Source of the DNA: Ophioderma brevispina
Lineage: Eukaryota > Echinodermata > Ophiuroidea > Amphilepidida > Ophiodermatidae
NCBI GenBank assembly: GCA_023653785.1
Contig: JAMKCH010001584.1
Location: 1 to 64,000, forward strand
Length of the DNA stretch: 64,000 bases
Direction of reading: 5' to 3'
Shown: piece by piece, positions 1-12,099 of the stretch
How the letters are laid out: each line of letters starts with the position of its first letter
Position numbering within the stretch: position 1 is the first letter of the stretch
Program-made: the position numbers and the translations under genes
Notes under the pieces: generated by a model
What the model was told of the DNA's origin: nothing
Seen by the model: the letters and a program-made list of their open reading frames with translations, nothing else
Databases searched by the model: none

Positions 1-111
1 TAACATCTTGCTTGTAAAAAAAGTCGCCAGATGGCTGATACAGAATGCTGAAAGACGTAAAACCTCAAAACCAAAAGTGCCATTTTTTATTTTAAATCGT
101 TAATCGCCAGT

Positions 112-1664
112 CCCGGGGGGGGGGCACTGTATTCCAAGGTGGCATATCATCTCGGGGATGGCCTCACAAAACGTAACCTAAGCGCGAATTTCACTTGGCA
201 GAAACACACCTAAGCATTATTTTGGTTGATTTTGCTATCCCAAACAAGTAACATATTGGCTTGATTTTGCTACCCTTCCAAGTGTGTTTTTGGTGTAAAT
301 TTTTAAAACCCTAACAAGTAATTGCATTATTGACGTTTAAAAATATACCTAAACAGTATTTTGAACATCATTTTGCGACCCTAAACGAGTACTTTTATAA
401 AATTGCCTTTAACAAACCACTTAGGCTCTTATTGTCACTGTAAATTTTCACTGACATGAAGGTTTTTCATTTCACTCTTTTAGTCATCAATTTGCGCATT
501 ATCTACAAGCCTAATAATTTTACATTTAAATGCCATTCATTTAAATTTTCCTCTTAAAGTTTGTCTCTATTTCTTTGGGTCTTTTCGGTGTCCGTAATTG
601 ACAGCTTTTTCTTTCTGCATATTCCGCCCTTTCAGTTAACTAAGGTAAACCCGGTCTAAAATATCCATGACCTTATTTTGATACCATTAATTAGAGACAG
701 ACCCTAAGTCTGTTTCTTCTAAACAGTCACATAGGCCTACATCTAACGATCATTCTTTAGTGTAGATACCATACGCAAAAATAATAATAAACTCCAAATT
801 ATAAAGGCTATATATGTAGGAAACGGCGACTACATAAGAAAAAATAAGCTAAAATAAGGCTGAGAACAGTTAAAATCACTCAAGGGAATCTACCATGTGA
901 ATCATAAGAAAAGCGGGAACAAAAAGGCCCACTATTTGCCAACATTTTTCATGTAATTTTTTTACAGTACTCAAAAATCTCATCATCATCACTTTTAGTC
1001 TGTCCACTGTTGGACGAAACGCCTCAACATGTTTCCATGCGGGATTTCGGCCTTACCCTTCCACGCTGGCCTAGTGCAGGTTGGAAGGGACCCTGGTACC
1101 TAAGTGATGAGTGCAGGTAACAGAGATCGGGATGGTCCCTTACTCTTTTCGATAAGGTCTGCACACTGTTTACGTGTTCAGGAATGACTCCCCTAATACA
1201 CGGGACCAACAGCTTTATATGACTCTCCTAACCATGAGGCGACGGGCGGGCACCCATTGCATACACCTGCACATTTACGCAATGGGTGGGAGCGAGGAGA
1301 GAAATTCCATAATCAACACTGCAGTGCAATTATGCCAAATTTCCGACCTTATAGGACTATTTGAGTATGACCAAAACCGACTCTTGCGGGGTGCTAGAAC
1401 CAGGGGAGAGCTCGATCGATTTATTTACTCTACGACGGTTCAGGCCTTAGACCGCTCGGCCACCTCGCCCTCTACTCAAAATATCACACCCTAAAACGTA
1501 TTTTTCGACGTGAAAAGCTACCCTTATTTTAATTTTTGACCGAGTTTGGTACCCTAAAATAATGTCGCAGCGTTTAAATTGCCTTGATCTCAAAAAAGAC
1601 CCTAATTACGTGTTTTTGTACAAGTAGCATGATATCCACCATGGAATACAAGTGGCCCCCCGGG
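112..1664. mobile_element. Non-autonomous DNA transposon, 1.55 kb, with about 38-bp TIRs and 8-bp target duplications
   Basis: The left end starts CCCGGGGGGGGGGCACTGTA and matches the reverse complement of the right end (1,626-1,664) over about 38 bp, including TATTCCAAGGTGG against TATTCCATGGTGG. The bases immediately outside are TCGCCAGT (104-111) and TCGGCAGT (1,665-1,672), an 8-bp duplication with one mismatch. Eight-base duplications are typical of hAT and a few other superfamilies, but these TIRs do not begin with the usual CA, so I leave the superfamily open. Subterminal regions carry short irregular repeats of the type ACCCTAAACGAGTAC. An open frame at 1,174-1,494 shows no transposase motif. 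Confidence 0.8.
1020..1240. repeat. Dispersed repeat segment sharing a core with 6,690-6,870
   Basis: The stretch CCCTAATACACGGGACCAAC (about 1,191-1,210) with its flanks resembles CCTCTGTACACGGGACCGAC near 6,812-6,831. Both are followed by a TTTA/TTAC-rich and then a CTCC-type segment. The region also has TCCACTGTTGGACGAAACGCC near 1,002-1,022, a phrase I recall from dispersed invertebrate repeats, though I cannot name the family. It lies inside the 1.55-kb transposon and may be one of its internal modules. Confidence 0.45.
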
Positions 1665-2086
1665 TCGGCAGTGCAGTGTACTGCGACATACGAACACCTC
1701 TGACCACACATCAATATTGCATAGCTTTTTCACTCATTAGTCGGAAAAAACCTTGGAGTAGTAAAATCAATACACACATATTATTGCGTGACTTGGTTGT
1801 ACCACACAGTGACCATTGAAAAATCTAAAGAAAACTGGCAACTTTGGTTTGGGGGTCTTACGTTTTCAGGCATTCTATCGCAGCCATTTTTGCACGTTTA
1901 AATGTGAGGCGTTGTTATTGATGAAAAGAGCAAGACCTAGGCAACAAAATGTATATGTGAAAAAACTTTTACGATTACAGATGTGGCACAATACTGATCA
2001 AAAAACATTGCCCGCGAGATACTTATGTGCCAACTGTAATATGATCCTGACAACTGACCCCCATTGATGAGTGTGTAAAAATTTTG

Positions 2087-2113
2087 TTTTTAAAAAAAAA
2101 AAAAAAAAAAAAA
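2087..2113 (+). repeat. Poly(A) tract
   Basis: A run of about 20 A follows TTTTTAAAA shortly after the right end of the first MITE copy. It could be a retroposon tail, but no retroposon body is recognisable on its 5' side. Confidence 0.6.
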
Positions 2114-2967
2114 CACTGTTAATTTTGACCAATTTCCAAAATATCAAGTATCTCCGAAATAAAATTCCACCCTATCCAAAATAAACTATAAGAAAATTTC
2201 AATTATTGATTTTCAAATTTTCGTGATGGAATAAAATCCGTGCCATAAATCCATGATCAAGATTATGTATGATTGTATTAGGTCAAAAATGTTTTTTAAA
2301 ACATCGGAAAAAGCTGCACACATTTTAGTTTTTGGGAGACATTTTGGTGGTCCCAAATCAAATTATTGTTGTGAACTGAATCGGTTAGCCAAAAACATGG
2401 TTGTAACTGATTTGAATAACCATTTGGGGGGATTTTGAGCCATTTCTGGTGAAATTCCTTAAGAATTATTGTATAAATCTATCGGCACTTATATAAGAAA
2501 TATCCCTAAATATGACGACCAGATGGTTGTCATGGTCATTGGAGTACTTCCGTGCGAAAAAACATAATTTTTCACGTTACTTTCGAAGCATAAGAACGAG
2601 TTAAGGAAGCCGCCACGTTTATATTCATTTAGGCTATCATTTTGCCACAAGCTATGTATTCTTTCACACCAATGAAGATGATCGGTGGTTAGTCAAGTGC
2701 TGCCTGTTGAAGACTATCGGTTTACTTTAACATATTGGAATTAAAAAAAACACAGCTTAATTAATGTTTTCCTTTAAAATAATAAATTTAATCAAAAATG
2801 GCATAGCCATTTTGTGCCTAATTTTTTATAAATGAGCCTGGGATTCTTTGGAGAAATATAGTTTTAAAAATAAAATTAAGTTAACTCTACATCATCAAGA
2901 AAAGAACGCTCACGCGGTACATTGAAAATACTTAGTTGCTGAAGCGCGCATTAGTGGGTTTCGACAG

Positions 2968-3334
2968 CTGATCTCTAATACAATGGATTGGAAACCTGGG
3001 CTTCGTATTGAAGCAACTGATGGCCATGTTGGTCATCCAAAAAGAGCCCACGCAGGTGGTTAATAGCCGTCATTTATATATACAAAAATTGTTCCCATTA
3101 AAATGTGGATAGCGACATAACAGACTACAGAATCAAGCCAATTTATTGAGCCTCATTGTATTTGCACGTATGGGATGGCAATGTCCCTAAAACGTGCACC
3201 CGTGATACCACTTCTGTTAAAACAGGTTTCCGTCTGGAATGGTAATGTGTTCGGTAGAACCAAGATCCCGCCCGTTGCTCCATTATCTATTATCAATTTA
3301 CCGTTGTGTAGCCAATCCATTGTATAGAGATCAG
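2968..3334. mobile_element. MITE-like inverted-repeat element (about 0.37 kb)
   Basis: CTGATCTCTAATACAATGGA (2,968-2,987) is matched on the opposite strand near 3,311-3,333 (CCAATCCATTGTATAGAGATCAG). The terminal arms are about 24 bp. The interior has no long reading frame. Target duplications are not clear by eye, so the exact ends are approximate. Confidence 0.6.
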
Positions 3335-3907
3335 GGTTACATTGCGACTGGCGATAAAACGAATTTTACGCGACCCCTTTTCAATGTCCACGTTTTCATG
3401 GATTGTTAAGGTTTTTTAGGCCATTAAAACCTTTGTTAATCACCAAATGATATCTAAACCAAACAACCTCTTACCATTTTTCTCATATCACTGAGGTTCT
3501 AAAAGGTGTAGTTTTCTTGCAATCAAAAAGTCCCTAAACGACTTCGCTCCTATCCTTTGTGTGCTCAAGGAAGGTCAAAAGGATGAGGCTTGTGGCAAAC
3601 TTGCACGGGGATATATGCGGGTATGGGATATATTTTCGCTGACCTCTGTTTTTGGTATTGCATGCGGCGTTGTAATATACCACACGGAATAAACATGGTA
3701 GCTTTCATGATCTGTTGTAAAGTTGTGTATATTGGTCGGAATAAATCTGGATTTTTTTCGCAAGGAATACCCAAGGGCCATGAAACCATCTTATTTTTAT
3801 TTAGGATATTTCATTATATATGTGCCGATAGATTTATCAATAAATCGCTTTAAAAACCAATATGCAAGTAAAAACTTTCATCATCCCCCTGGAGATGGCA
3901 GGCAGGA

Positions 3908-4246
3908 CATGACCTCAGCTGACCTTTGACCTTGGTCCATGACCTTTGACATCCTACACATATGAAGGAACCTCTTCTGCACCTTAACCCAAGTCTGTTT
4001 TAAATCAACTTTGTGAGCACCTGAACTACAAAATCTAATTATCTAACCAAATTTGGAACACACATCCATACCTACAACTGACCTCAGATGACCTTTCCCT
4101 TGGTCTGACCTTGACATCCACATATGAAGGGACCCTACTGCATCCTCTAAAGTCTGGATTTTAAAATCGGACTTCACACTTTTTGAACAAGACCTGAAAA
4201 GCGAACCTAACCAACTGGAACACCCATACGGACTTCGTGCCCACAA
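3908..4246. repeat. Two tandem monomers (about 170 bp) containing DR1-like hexamers
   Basis: Two units start GACCTCAGCTGACCTTTGAC (3,911) and GACCTCAGATGACCTTTCCC (4,080). Each continues through CACATATGAAGG, an AAGTCTG segment and an ACTACAAAAT or ACCTGAAAAG segment. The first contains TGACCTTTGACCT at 3,920-3,932, the reverse complement of the DR1 consensus AGGTCAAAGGTCA, and a near match at 3,940-3,952. A related pair is at 24,756-25,015. Confidence 0.65.
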
Positions 4247-6360
4247 TATCCCCTCAGCTTTTCAGCCAGGGATAAAAATGCTTTACAAGGCTACCTCTTG
4301 CAACCTTTTCTTGCTATTGCAATTTTCCAATGGACAAGACCGTTACTTTCCTAGAAAATACAGCTTCCCCTGAAGATATGTGTCTACTGTCACACGTTGC
4401 GAATAAGGTCCACTTAGGGTCAGATGTCAATCTGTGTTACCCCCTATGATCCTTTGGCCAGTGGTTCTGCTGGCCGAGTATGAACATTTACCACACATAC
4501 AAATGGTGTCCTGGTCCACCCAAATACAATATACTGTGAAAGTGTAATTTTTTGTGTGGAGAATTTTTCGCGCTTCTGCAATTTTTTAGCATTTTTGCAC
4601 GTGTTTTTAGATTTTCCTTTCAGCTATCCTACATAGACTTACACACAAATAACATTTTGCAATTTTGCGCATTGCTCAGAATGCGCAAAAATCGTGAAAA
4701 TTAATGTAGTGCAATATTTCACTTTACAGCAGTCCCTATTTTTGCCAATCTGCAAAGCAGACCATCAAAAAGCATTGTGCAATGAATTGCACATTGCATT
4801 TTTTCTATGATTCAACACTTGGGGGAACTCTAATCAAAATATAAATGACTTTCTACCCCTTGAATATTGCAACCATAGAAAACAATGCCATCACCTTCAA
4901 AATGAGTTTGAACATAACTATGCCAATACAAAATAAGCACAATATAACACAATACTTCCATCTCCCTTAGTGGTTTTACATTGGTGTTTTTTACCATTCA
5001 GCCACCATTCAATTAACAGTTTGGTTTTTTCCCAGTAATAGAGTAGTAATGACACTAAAGTTTGTATACAATCTATAGGTGCTACTCTGAATTCCAAATG
5101 ATTTAATACATTATTGATTTGAGTAATCTGACCATGGTGGCAAAGCATTTTAAATCTGAACATGGTCAGGGCAATTTGAGTCGCATGTCGGCAATATTTA
5201 ACTAATTGTGTCATAGATTTTGAACCTTTTAAAATGCACTTTTTGCTTTAAACCCCCATTTAACGTAGGAATGGTTAACAGAATTTAAGTTTTTTCTAGC
5301 ATGTTTTAATTGCTGACAGGAACTCAATCATCTAGCCCCTCTTTGCCAAGAATCAAAATCGAATAATGCTGACATGTGAACTCCCTATGCTCCTGTAATG
5401 TCGGACAAATATTGACCTAGTCATGACAAATGAGTACATAACTTCGCTTGATCCATTTTTCTACACTGCCTGGTGCAGGCATGCATGTTCTTTGTTTCAT
5501 CCACCTGGGCAGCCAATGCATGTCAGTTTGTGCAGAGATCATTATTATCTCCCTCATCATAGTATGCACATTCTATTCACCACCTACCTGATCAGCTTGC
5601 CAAACATGAACATCAATTTACAAGCCTGCAGTCTTTAAAAGGAGCCAGTGTGAACTTTCCCACCCACTCCTCGTGCATGTCCGCAATGATCTTGTATTAG
5701 TCACAGGACTACAACTATACAGGATACATATTTGTATGGAAAGTTATATAGGATACGGACCATATGAACTAGTGGTCTAGCAAAGGAACTTTAATTTTTA
5801 CTATGTAGGAAATCTAAAAGCACAATATGTTCTGATTACTTGTGTCCTATTGCAAATCAAATTCCACTAGAACCTACCCTCATGATTTAATTAATTGATA
5901 CTGTGCAATAGGTTGATTTGCGCAAATCCTGAAAGGGGACAATTATCAGGGAACTTCTGACGTCTGCTCATCCGCAAGAGAAATGGGAAGGCTTTGAAAT
6001 TTGCAACGTTTCACTTTTTAAGTGTTAAAGATTCAGGAATAAAAAACCTAACTCGCGCGCGCGTTGTATTTTGGGATTTGCACAAACGGTCTACACATTT
6101 TCCCCACTGTCCTACAAAACTGTGGTATTCACAGGAAATGTTTTTTAACCTTGTTTACTACAGTGTACTCCAACAAAAGTACAAGAAACCGTATCCAAGT
6201 TTTGGCCACTGAGGAGAAAGGGATATACACTCAAAGAATAGGTTTCATAAATTAGACAGAATTCATACCAACACCCTGTTCTTGATAATGTATAGTACAC
6301 TACACTCTCACATTCTACATTTTTCTGGCTAAAAATAAAAGATCATTATGCATATCACAA
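4247..6360. other. Non-coding AT-rich stretch
   Basis: No gene is recognisable. Short open frames on both strands lack domains and splice signals that would connect them. The one local structure is a perfect 11-bp stem, TTTTGCGCATT and AATGCGCAAAA, with a 6-base loop at 4,663-4,690. Confidence 0.5.
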
Positions 6361-6374
6361 ATTTTGATCCTTAT

Positions 6375-6525
6375 TCGTAATCCTACAGATCGCCCTACCA
6401 AGGCAGTAGGGAATCCCGAGGGGTCCCTATCCAGGCAGTAAGAGAATCCCAAGGATCGCTACACCAATGAATATTAAGGATAGATAAGGCAAGGTAGGAA
6501 TGTCCCGAGGGATGCCCGGTAAAGC
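6375..6525. repeat. Short degenerate tandem repeat
   Basis: Three imperfect units of about 35-45 bp occur around AAGGCAGTAGGGAATCCCGA, AGGCAGTAAGAGAATCCCAA and AAGGTAGGAATGTCCCGAGG. They are probably part of a larger dispersed repeat extending toward 7,100. No coding potential is apparent. Confidence 0.45.
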
Positions 6526-6689
6526 ATTCTATTAAGTTTCATATCCATTGCTGTCGAGTCAATACAACAATGGGTATCGTTTACCTGACCTTGTTTTGTT
6601 TGCTCGTAGCACAAGTCATTGGTACGCTTTGTGGTGGTGTCAGGATTTATCAGCTAGTGTGCTAGTCGCGGGGCCGCGTGTATCCATGA

Positions 6690-6870
6690 GTACAGGACGC
6701 TCCTAACATTGCCCGCTATTTTTGAGGCTGGGGCGGATTGGGAACAGGTCAGGGGTTTCCCCCTGCTCTTATTCGACAACTGACTGCGATTACACTGTAC
6801 AGTTGTGGACCTCTGTACACGGGACCGACGGTTACGTCCCCTCAGAAGGACGGGAAGCTTTCATGATCCA
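6690..6870. repeat. Dispersed repeat segment related to 1,020-1,240
   Basis: The core CTGTACACGGGACCGACGGT (6,814-6,833) and the surrounding GC-richer stretch resemble the segment inside the first transposon. Adjacent sequence is only weakly alike. Confidence 0.4.
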
Positions 6871-7118
6871 TGCTAATCAATCTGTATTCGATTAACCTAA
6901 CAAGTACTCATTCACTAACAGGCTATACCATGCAATGAAAACTGCATTGGGTCTTATACATCGATTGTATGAAAATTATTCTGGTAGATTCATGGATAAG
7001 ACATCTGGTATTAGGGGGGTTCACAATTCCAGTGTGGCCAGCCGCCATAATTTTCCTACAGCTTTCCCGATAGGGCATTCTGTTATGAAGTTATGCTAAC
7101 TTCTCCCGCATTACCCGA

Positions 7119-7376
7119 ACCCAGAGGGTGTATTGAGTCCATCCCACAAGCACCAGTGTTTTGGGGGAAATATCACTTCATTAAGGTCCTGTGATTTCCC
7201 CAAAACTCCTATATTCTTAACATAAAAAAGTTCTGACTTTACACGTCATTTAGCCCACAAAAGTGTATGTACTTAGGGATACAAAGTATTCAAGAAGTGT
7301 AAGAACGCCACAAGACATTTTTCATGATCATATATTTGCACCTCATTATGGGATTGGTTCAAAACACCCTCTGAAA
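7119..7376. repeat. Dispersed repeat, copy 1 (partner at 19,357-19,648)
   Basis: The two copies share TATTGAGTC(C)A(C)TCCCACAA, CACCAGTTTTGGG, CCTATTCTTAACA, GCCCACAAAGTGT, CAAGAA and ATTATGGGATTGGTTCAAA in the same order and orientation. Indels separate the shared blocks. No reading frame is conserved between the copies. Confidence 0.65.
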
Positions 7377-7389
7377 CAGACCCAGAAGT

Positions 7390-10240
7390 TTGCAATTTTG
7401 GCTTTCAGCCCTCTACTTTCTATTGACGCATCAAACAACCTTTCAAATTTAAAAGGAGACTACCACACTGTTAGAAATACAAATTAATGGTCAAAGGAAA
7501 GCTAAACACCAACTTTTACGATTACCACTTCCAACTTAAATAACGTACACACAACTTTTATTTAGCACTATTGTGTTTTACATCATACTTGTTATTAATG
7601 TTCAATTCCAATACAGTCCTGGGTACGTGCGAACACACTGCATCATACCTGATTCCCTACACCAGACAGTTTAACAAAAGTCACTTGTCTTCCCAGTTTT
7701 GACACACTTGCAAATTGATAATACAGGACTAGGCACTGTGAGTTACACTATATTTAGGATTGCTTGTCATGCGGTCTACCCACCCAAAGTGAAAATGAAC
7801 TATCCCACACAAGTTCACCCTAAATCCGGATAATGCACGGTGGGCCAAGTTCATTTTGCAAAGGAGGGGTTGCAAACATGGTTTACAAGTTTCAAAAAAT
7901 AAAAACACAGTAGAGAATGCATTTAGAAGTCGACCATTTTTAAACAACCCTGCAATTTTTGTGTACATTAAAAAATTCAGAATGTGCTTAAAATTAAACT
8001 TTTTATCAAAATGTTAAATATCTTTGGTGGTTGTTTTTTATATCCCAAAGTTTTTTTTTTTTTGCTTTTTGTTCTACTTCCATCTTGCACGGTCCAAGTT
8101 TTACCACTGAACACATGGTTATGCAGAATCAACTGTTAAAATGCATACAGAAATGTACTAATGCCTCTCACATTAATCAAGGTCTATGCTGCTTATACTG
8201 TATCTACCACACTCTGATAAGGTTACTAAGGACTAACATAAGATTACAGAATGTCATACCTATATAGGATATTTTTTTTCTTTCTCCCTTTTCTGTAAAA
8301 AACCTTTGAAAGGACTGGTCAAGTTATGCAACTCCCTACCTCTAAAGAATGACTTCAACTAATTAGTCTAACCCATGTGCTTTGGACAAATGCTCAAATT
8401 AAGAATAGTCAAGTGGGAACAAAGGTCAACTCAGGCTAAAACTGGGTACAAATTATCTGTATTAATAATGCTTTGTCAAGTTAGATAACAAACTTAAAAT
8501 TTAGTAATCAAGCATGTAGAAAGGGCTTGGATTTAGCACTAGCCCGGCACCCATTTATAAGTTGTTAGTGGTTAATGTGTCGGGCACTCAGTTAGTGGCG
8601 ACCATAAAAGTTGTCAAGTCCAATGGAACTGGAACTATCCAAAGCTAGCCATTCTGCCAAGTCAATCAAGGCTTGATGGTAGACATCTTAATTTTTATGG
8701 AAATAGACGGATTGCTGGTGGGAGAAATCCTCTATTGCTATCACAATTCAATTATCAAATTCTGATCGCGCTTCCTCAAAAGGTTCCTGGGTCAAGTAAT
8801 GAAAAAGTTTACAGCTGTGGCATGATTCCGTTCCTTTGTTTATGACCAAATCGTGCATGAGTGGTTAGTTTGATGCAACACCACAAGCCCCTATACTCTG
8901 TCCAGCTCGGAAGTAGCAACGCGGTCGTATACATTGTACCGACTTTTAGCGTGGCGTTGGCAAAGCACAGCGCACTTCAACTGAACGGCGGCTCTGGATA
9001 TATTCGGCCGTCATCACTTCAACTTCAGACAGCAAGTATAGTCTGATAGGCAATGTTGTTATCATCAAACCATGACATGCATGATCTTGTGTCATAAAAA
9101 ATCACAAAAAAACAAATGACTTGGCAGTCTAACGGCATGATATTGTTTTTTGCAGTAAGATATTTAACAATGCAAATTGTTTGACAACAAAATAACCTCA
9201 AATTTAGTTTTAACCTGTACACTCTCATGTTTGGCATCATTAACCTCTTTCATCACATTTAATGAACCTGCTTTTCTATTTTCTTTGTATGTGATTGTCT
9301 TACAAATGCACCCGAACAAAAATTTAAATGAATAAGTCCTGCAAACACCCATTCATGAAATGCTGAAATAGCATCACACGCACTTTCGGAGGCATGCGCC
9401 CTTACTTTATGTAGTACTTTCAAATTTAGTCCTTTAGAGCAATTCAAAGAAATGATAAAAATCTCCTACATTCTTTGTCAAGGGTTTACCTTTCGACACA
9501 CGCGCACACAAAAAGATGTAATCACTGGTTGATAGGGCAAAACAAAAACCATGAAAAAAATAAACAATTTCGAAAACTACCCTGTGCCCTTTTGAACCTT
9601 ATCCCTTTGCATATACATGCTTAATTTTTGCATTTAACATTTAACTAAACAAAAAAATCCACCAAACAATGGTCAGTCATATTTTGGAAGTTCCTCACCC
9701 TCCCACACTGCTTACCGCCGTTAGCAACAACAAATTCTGCCCAGCTGATTGGGTGCCCAAACCAACAATGAACTTGTACAACACCAAACTAAATCTTTCC
9801 TGCATATTCCCAATATGGCTATACCGTGCAAATTAATCTACTTTTTTTTTACAGAGGGGAAACATTCTTTCTTAAGATGTCAAATTTCTGCTTTTGTACT
9901 AAAAATTGCTTTCCTATCCTATAGACCTGTACATTGTTTACACTCCCTGGTTAGTTAACATGCTTCAATGGTAATACAGCATGTAATACCATGTCATAAC
10001 TGCATGAAATCCCTAAGTTGCCAATATATAAACATGTTCGAGTGCATTTGAGGTGCCCAATTGGTGTCACAATGTGTCAGTCTATATTCTGCTAATATCA
10101 ATCAATAGCAATACTGCAAATAACATTACTCGTAACTTTTTAGGCCAGAAAAAAACAAGTTCGGCTCATAACCGGCACGCATTTTGTTTAAAATTGGTTT
10201 TTTGACCGCAGAATTTTTTTTAGTTTACTAACGAAATCCG
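7390..10240. other. Non-coding stretch with a small CpG-rich patch at 8,890-9,040
   Basis: No gene is recognised. Around 8,900-9,030 the base composition rises in GC and CpG (for example GCAACGCGGTCGTATAC and GGCGTTGGCAAAGC), unlike the flanks. This could be an isolated exon or a regulatory patch, but no splice-bounded frame with a recognisable motif emerges. Confidence 0.35.
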
Positions 10241-10314
10241 ATGGGAGGGTAGCCGGGTTCCCCTGGTAAACGAAAAAGAAGATCTACCTACAAGGGCGTC
10301 GTCTCTGGATACTA

Positions 10315-10342
10315 ATGGCGGCCATCCAGCACATTGACGTCA
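10315..10342. promoter_or_regulatory. Promoter-like pair: YY1-type ATGGCGGC and palindromic CRE
   Basis: ATGGCGGC (10,315-10,322) matches the core of the YY1 site common in TATA-less animal promoters. The full CRE palindrome TGACGTCA (10,335-10,342) follows 12 bp later within a locally GC-richer patch. No first exon is identifiable on either side, so this is only a candidate. The patch lies about 2.7 kb past the last Arf exon of cassette A. Confidence 0.3.
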
Positions 10343-10465
10343 GGAGGGCATCCGTCCAATTATCTTTTTGCTCCAAGAATCTCACACAGTCCAGCTGTTG
10401 CGTGAATGTGGAGGTAATCCGACACCCCAGTTAGCGGGGACAAAACCGGATTTAAAACTTTGGTT

Positions 10466-10483
10466 TACTACTACTACTACTAC
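10466..10483 (+). repeat. (ACT)n microsatellite
   Basis: Six ACT-type trinucleotide units occur in a row, followed by homopolymer T and A runs. Confidence 0.8.
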
Positions 10484-11735
10484 CGAATTTTTTTTTTTGT
10501 AAAAAAAATTTTCACAGAAAAAAATTGACAAAGTGGGGTCAAAAAATGCATTAAAAAACGCATTTTGCATTAGCATTTGTCCTCATTTCTTCTGAGACCA
10601 CTTGGTTATTTTTGGCCTTAGATAAAAGCACCTCCCCCAACCTTCAGTTGCGACTTTCATATCTTCTTTTCCTGGTCTTTCCATTTTGCTCGCTCACACT
10701 CATTTCTCCTTCATTTGCTTTCACAATCCAAACCTCATCTTATTCCACCCTCTTTCAAGACACTTCAAAAGAATGTTTCCCCTAAGCATACGACCCTATA
10801 TACGTCCCATTGTACCTTCTTAATTACCTTTTTTACAAATCATTTACATTCACAAACCAGCTCATACAATTTATTATACGTTTTGTTGAAATCTTTTTTT
10901 ACCATACGCGTGTAAATATTCACAAGGGGTGGGGCTTAATAGTTACCTTACAACTGCATTTACGCACCTCTTGCTCCAAGTACACTTGCCTGGTAAAAGG
11001 AATCATGACTGACAAAATATTTTAAGAGTGCCGCCTCATACATACAGTACCACAACCAAATATTGGTCCTATACAAATGTTTGCAAAAAAGCAAAAATGA
11101 TCCCTACACCCTTAACATTATTACGATGAATAGGCTATAAATAAATACAATGTTTTGAAAAGAAATTCTGCAACATAAAACAATATCTGGAAAGAGTTCC
11201 ATTTGTACCCACTCTTGTAAACATAATTTGTTCAAAAAATGAGGGCACCCTCCTCGGGAAATCTGAGCCAGCCTTTAGTAAGACTGTAGTTTCTTAACCC
11301 CCCAAGACACTGCCTGCCTATCCATCAGCATCTAAGCAATGTTTTGATTGGTCAGTTGGAAGAAAATATATCATGTATTAAGCAAGTAAGATATACTGTA
11401 AGAATAATGGTGCTATGGTTTAACACGGGGATATAAGCACTATTTTGATTGGTTACTCAGAGGGCTATCTATTTTGTGTCCTGTAATGAGCCAATGAGAC
11501 AGACCGTATCATAGGTGGTAGTGCCCGGGGGTAATCACACGGACTGCTGTTTGTTGCCTTTGCCATTGCTATTGATCAGAAAGCAATGCGCCTATTCCAT
11601 GATAGATGCGGTCATTATAACAAACAAGCACAAACGCAGCCCCCCTGGTTTTGCCTAGAATTGTACAAAACCCAGACATACAAATTCTTTTCAAATATTA
11701 GAAAATGACCAAATGAGACATTTTTTGTCTAAATA

Positions 11736-11993
11736 TACTCCCCGCCTAAAAAATCCGAACGATGTTGAAATGGCCATCAACGTGCTCAAACTTGCTTTCA
11801 AATGAACGCGCCAAGCCAGCTGGATAAATCTCTCAAACTTCCACATCATGCTTCGTTATCAATGCATTACGGACACAGGTCAATAAGCAAACACATTACG
11901 CAAACAACGCTCCTGGCATTTATTATTATAATTCACCTACATACCTTTATAATAGAGTAATTTATATCGTTTGGATTTTTTAGGCGGGGAGTA
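11736..11993. mobile_element. MITE (258 bp) with about 28-bp TIRs and TA duplication
   Basis: The left terminus TACTCCCCGCCTAAAAAATC (from 11,736) is repeated inverted at the right end (GATTTTTTAGGCGGGGAGTA, ending 11,993). TA flanks both sides (11,734-11,735 and 11,994-11,995), the duplication made by Tc1/mariner elements. The 258-bp body is non-coding. Confidence 0.85.
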
Positions 11994-12099
11994 TATTATT
12001 TTATGCCACAGAATTCCTTTTCCCATTGGCTATACTCATCTTTAAGATGTCCTTGTGCTTTTTGGTGTTAGTACTTGATACTATTTGACGTTTTTTCCT

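Larger units (their letters stand above)
1..2038. mobile_element. Palindromic MITE copy 1, cut by the window edge and interrupted by a nested element
   Basis: Bases 1-111 and 1,673-2,038 are the two parts of one repeat whose uninterrupted relative lies at 23,545-24,111. The left part (around GGCTGATACAGAATGC) and the right part (around GCATTCTATCGCAGCCATTT) are inverted copies of each other, as in the other copy. The left arm starts before the window. The right end reads TGCCAACTGTAAT where the other copy has TGCCAGGTGTATA. Between the two parts sits a 1,553-bp insertion at 112-1,664. No transposase is visible. The relationship was read by eye and the copies are clearly diverged. Confidence 0.75.

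Noticed and set aside
1174..1494. 106-codon frame in the 1.55-kb transposon as a transposase
   Set aside because: It is too short for a hAT transposase and has no recognisable catalytic or zinc-finger motif.
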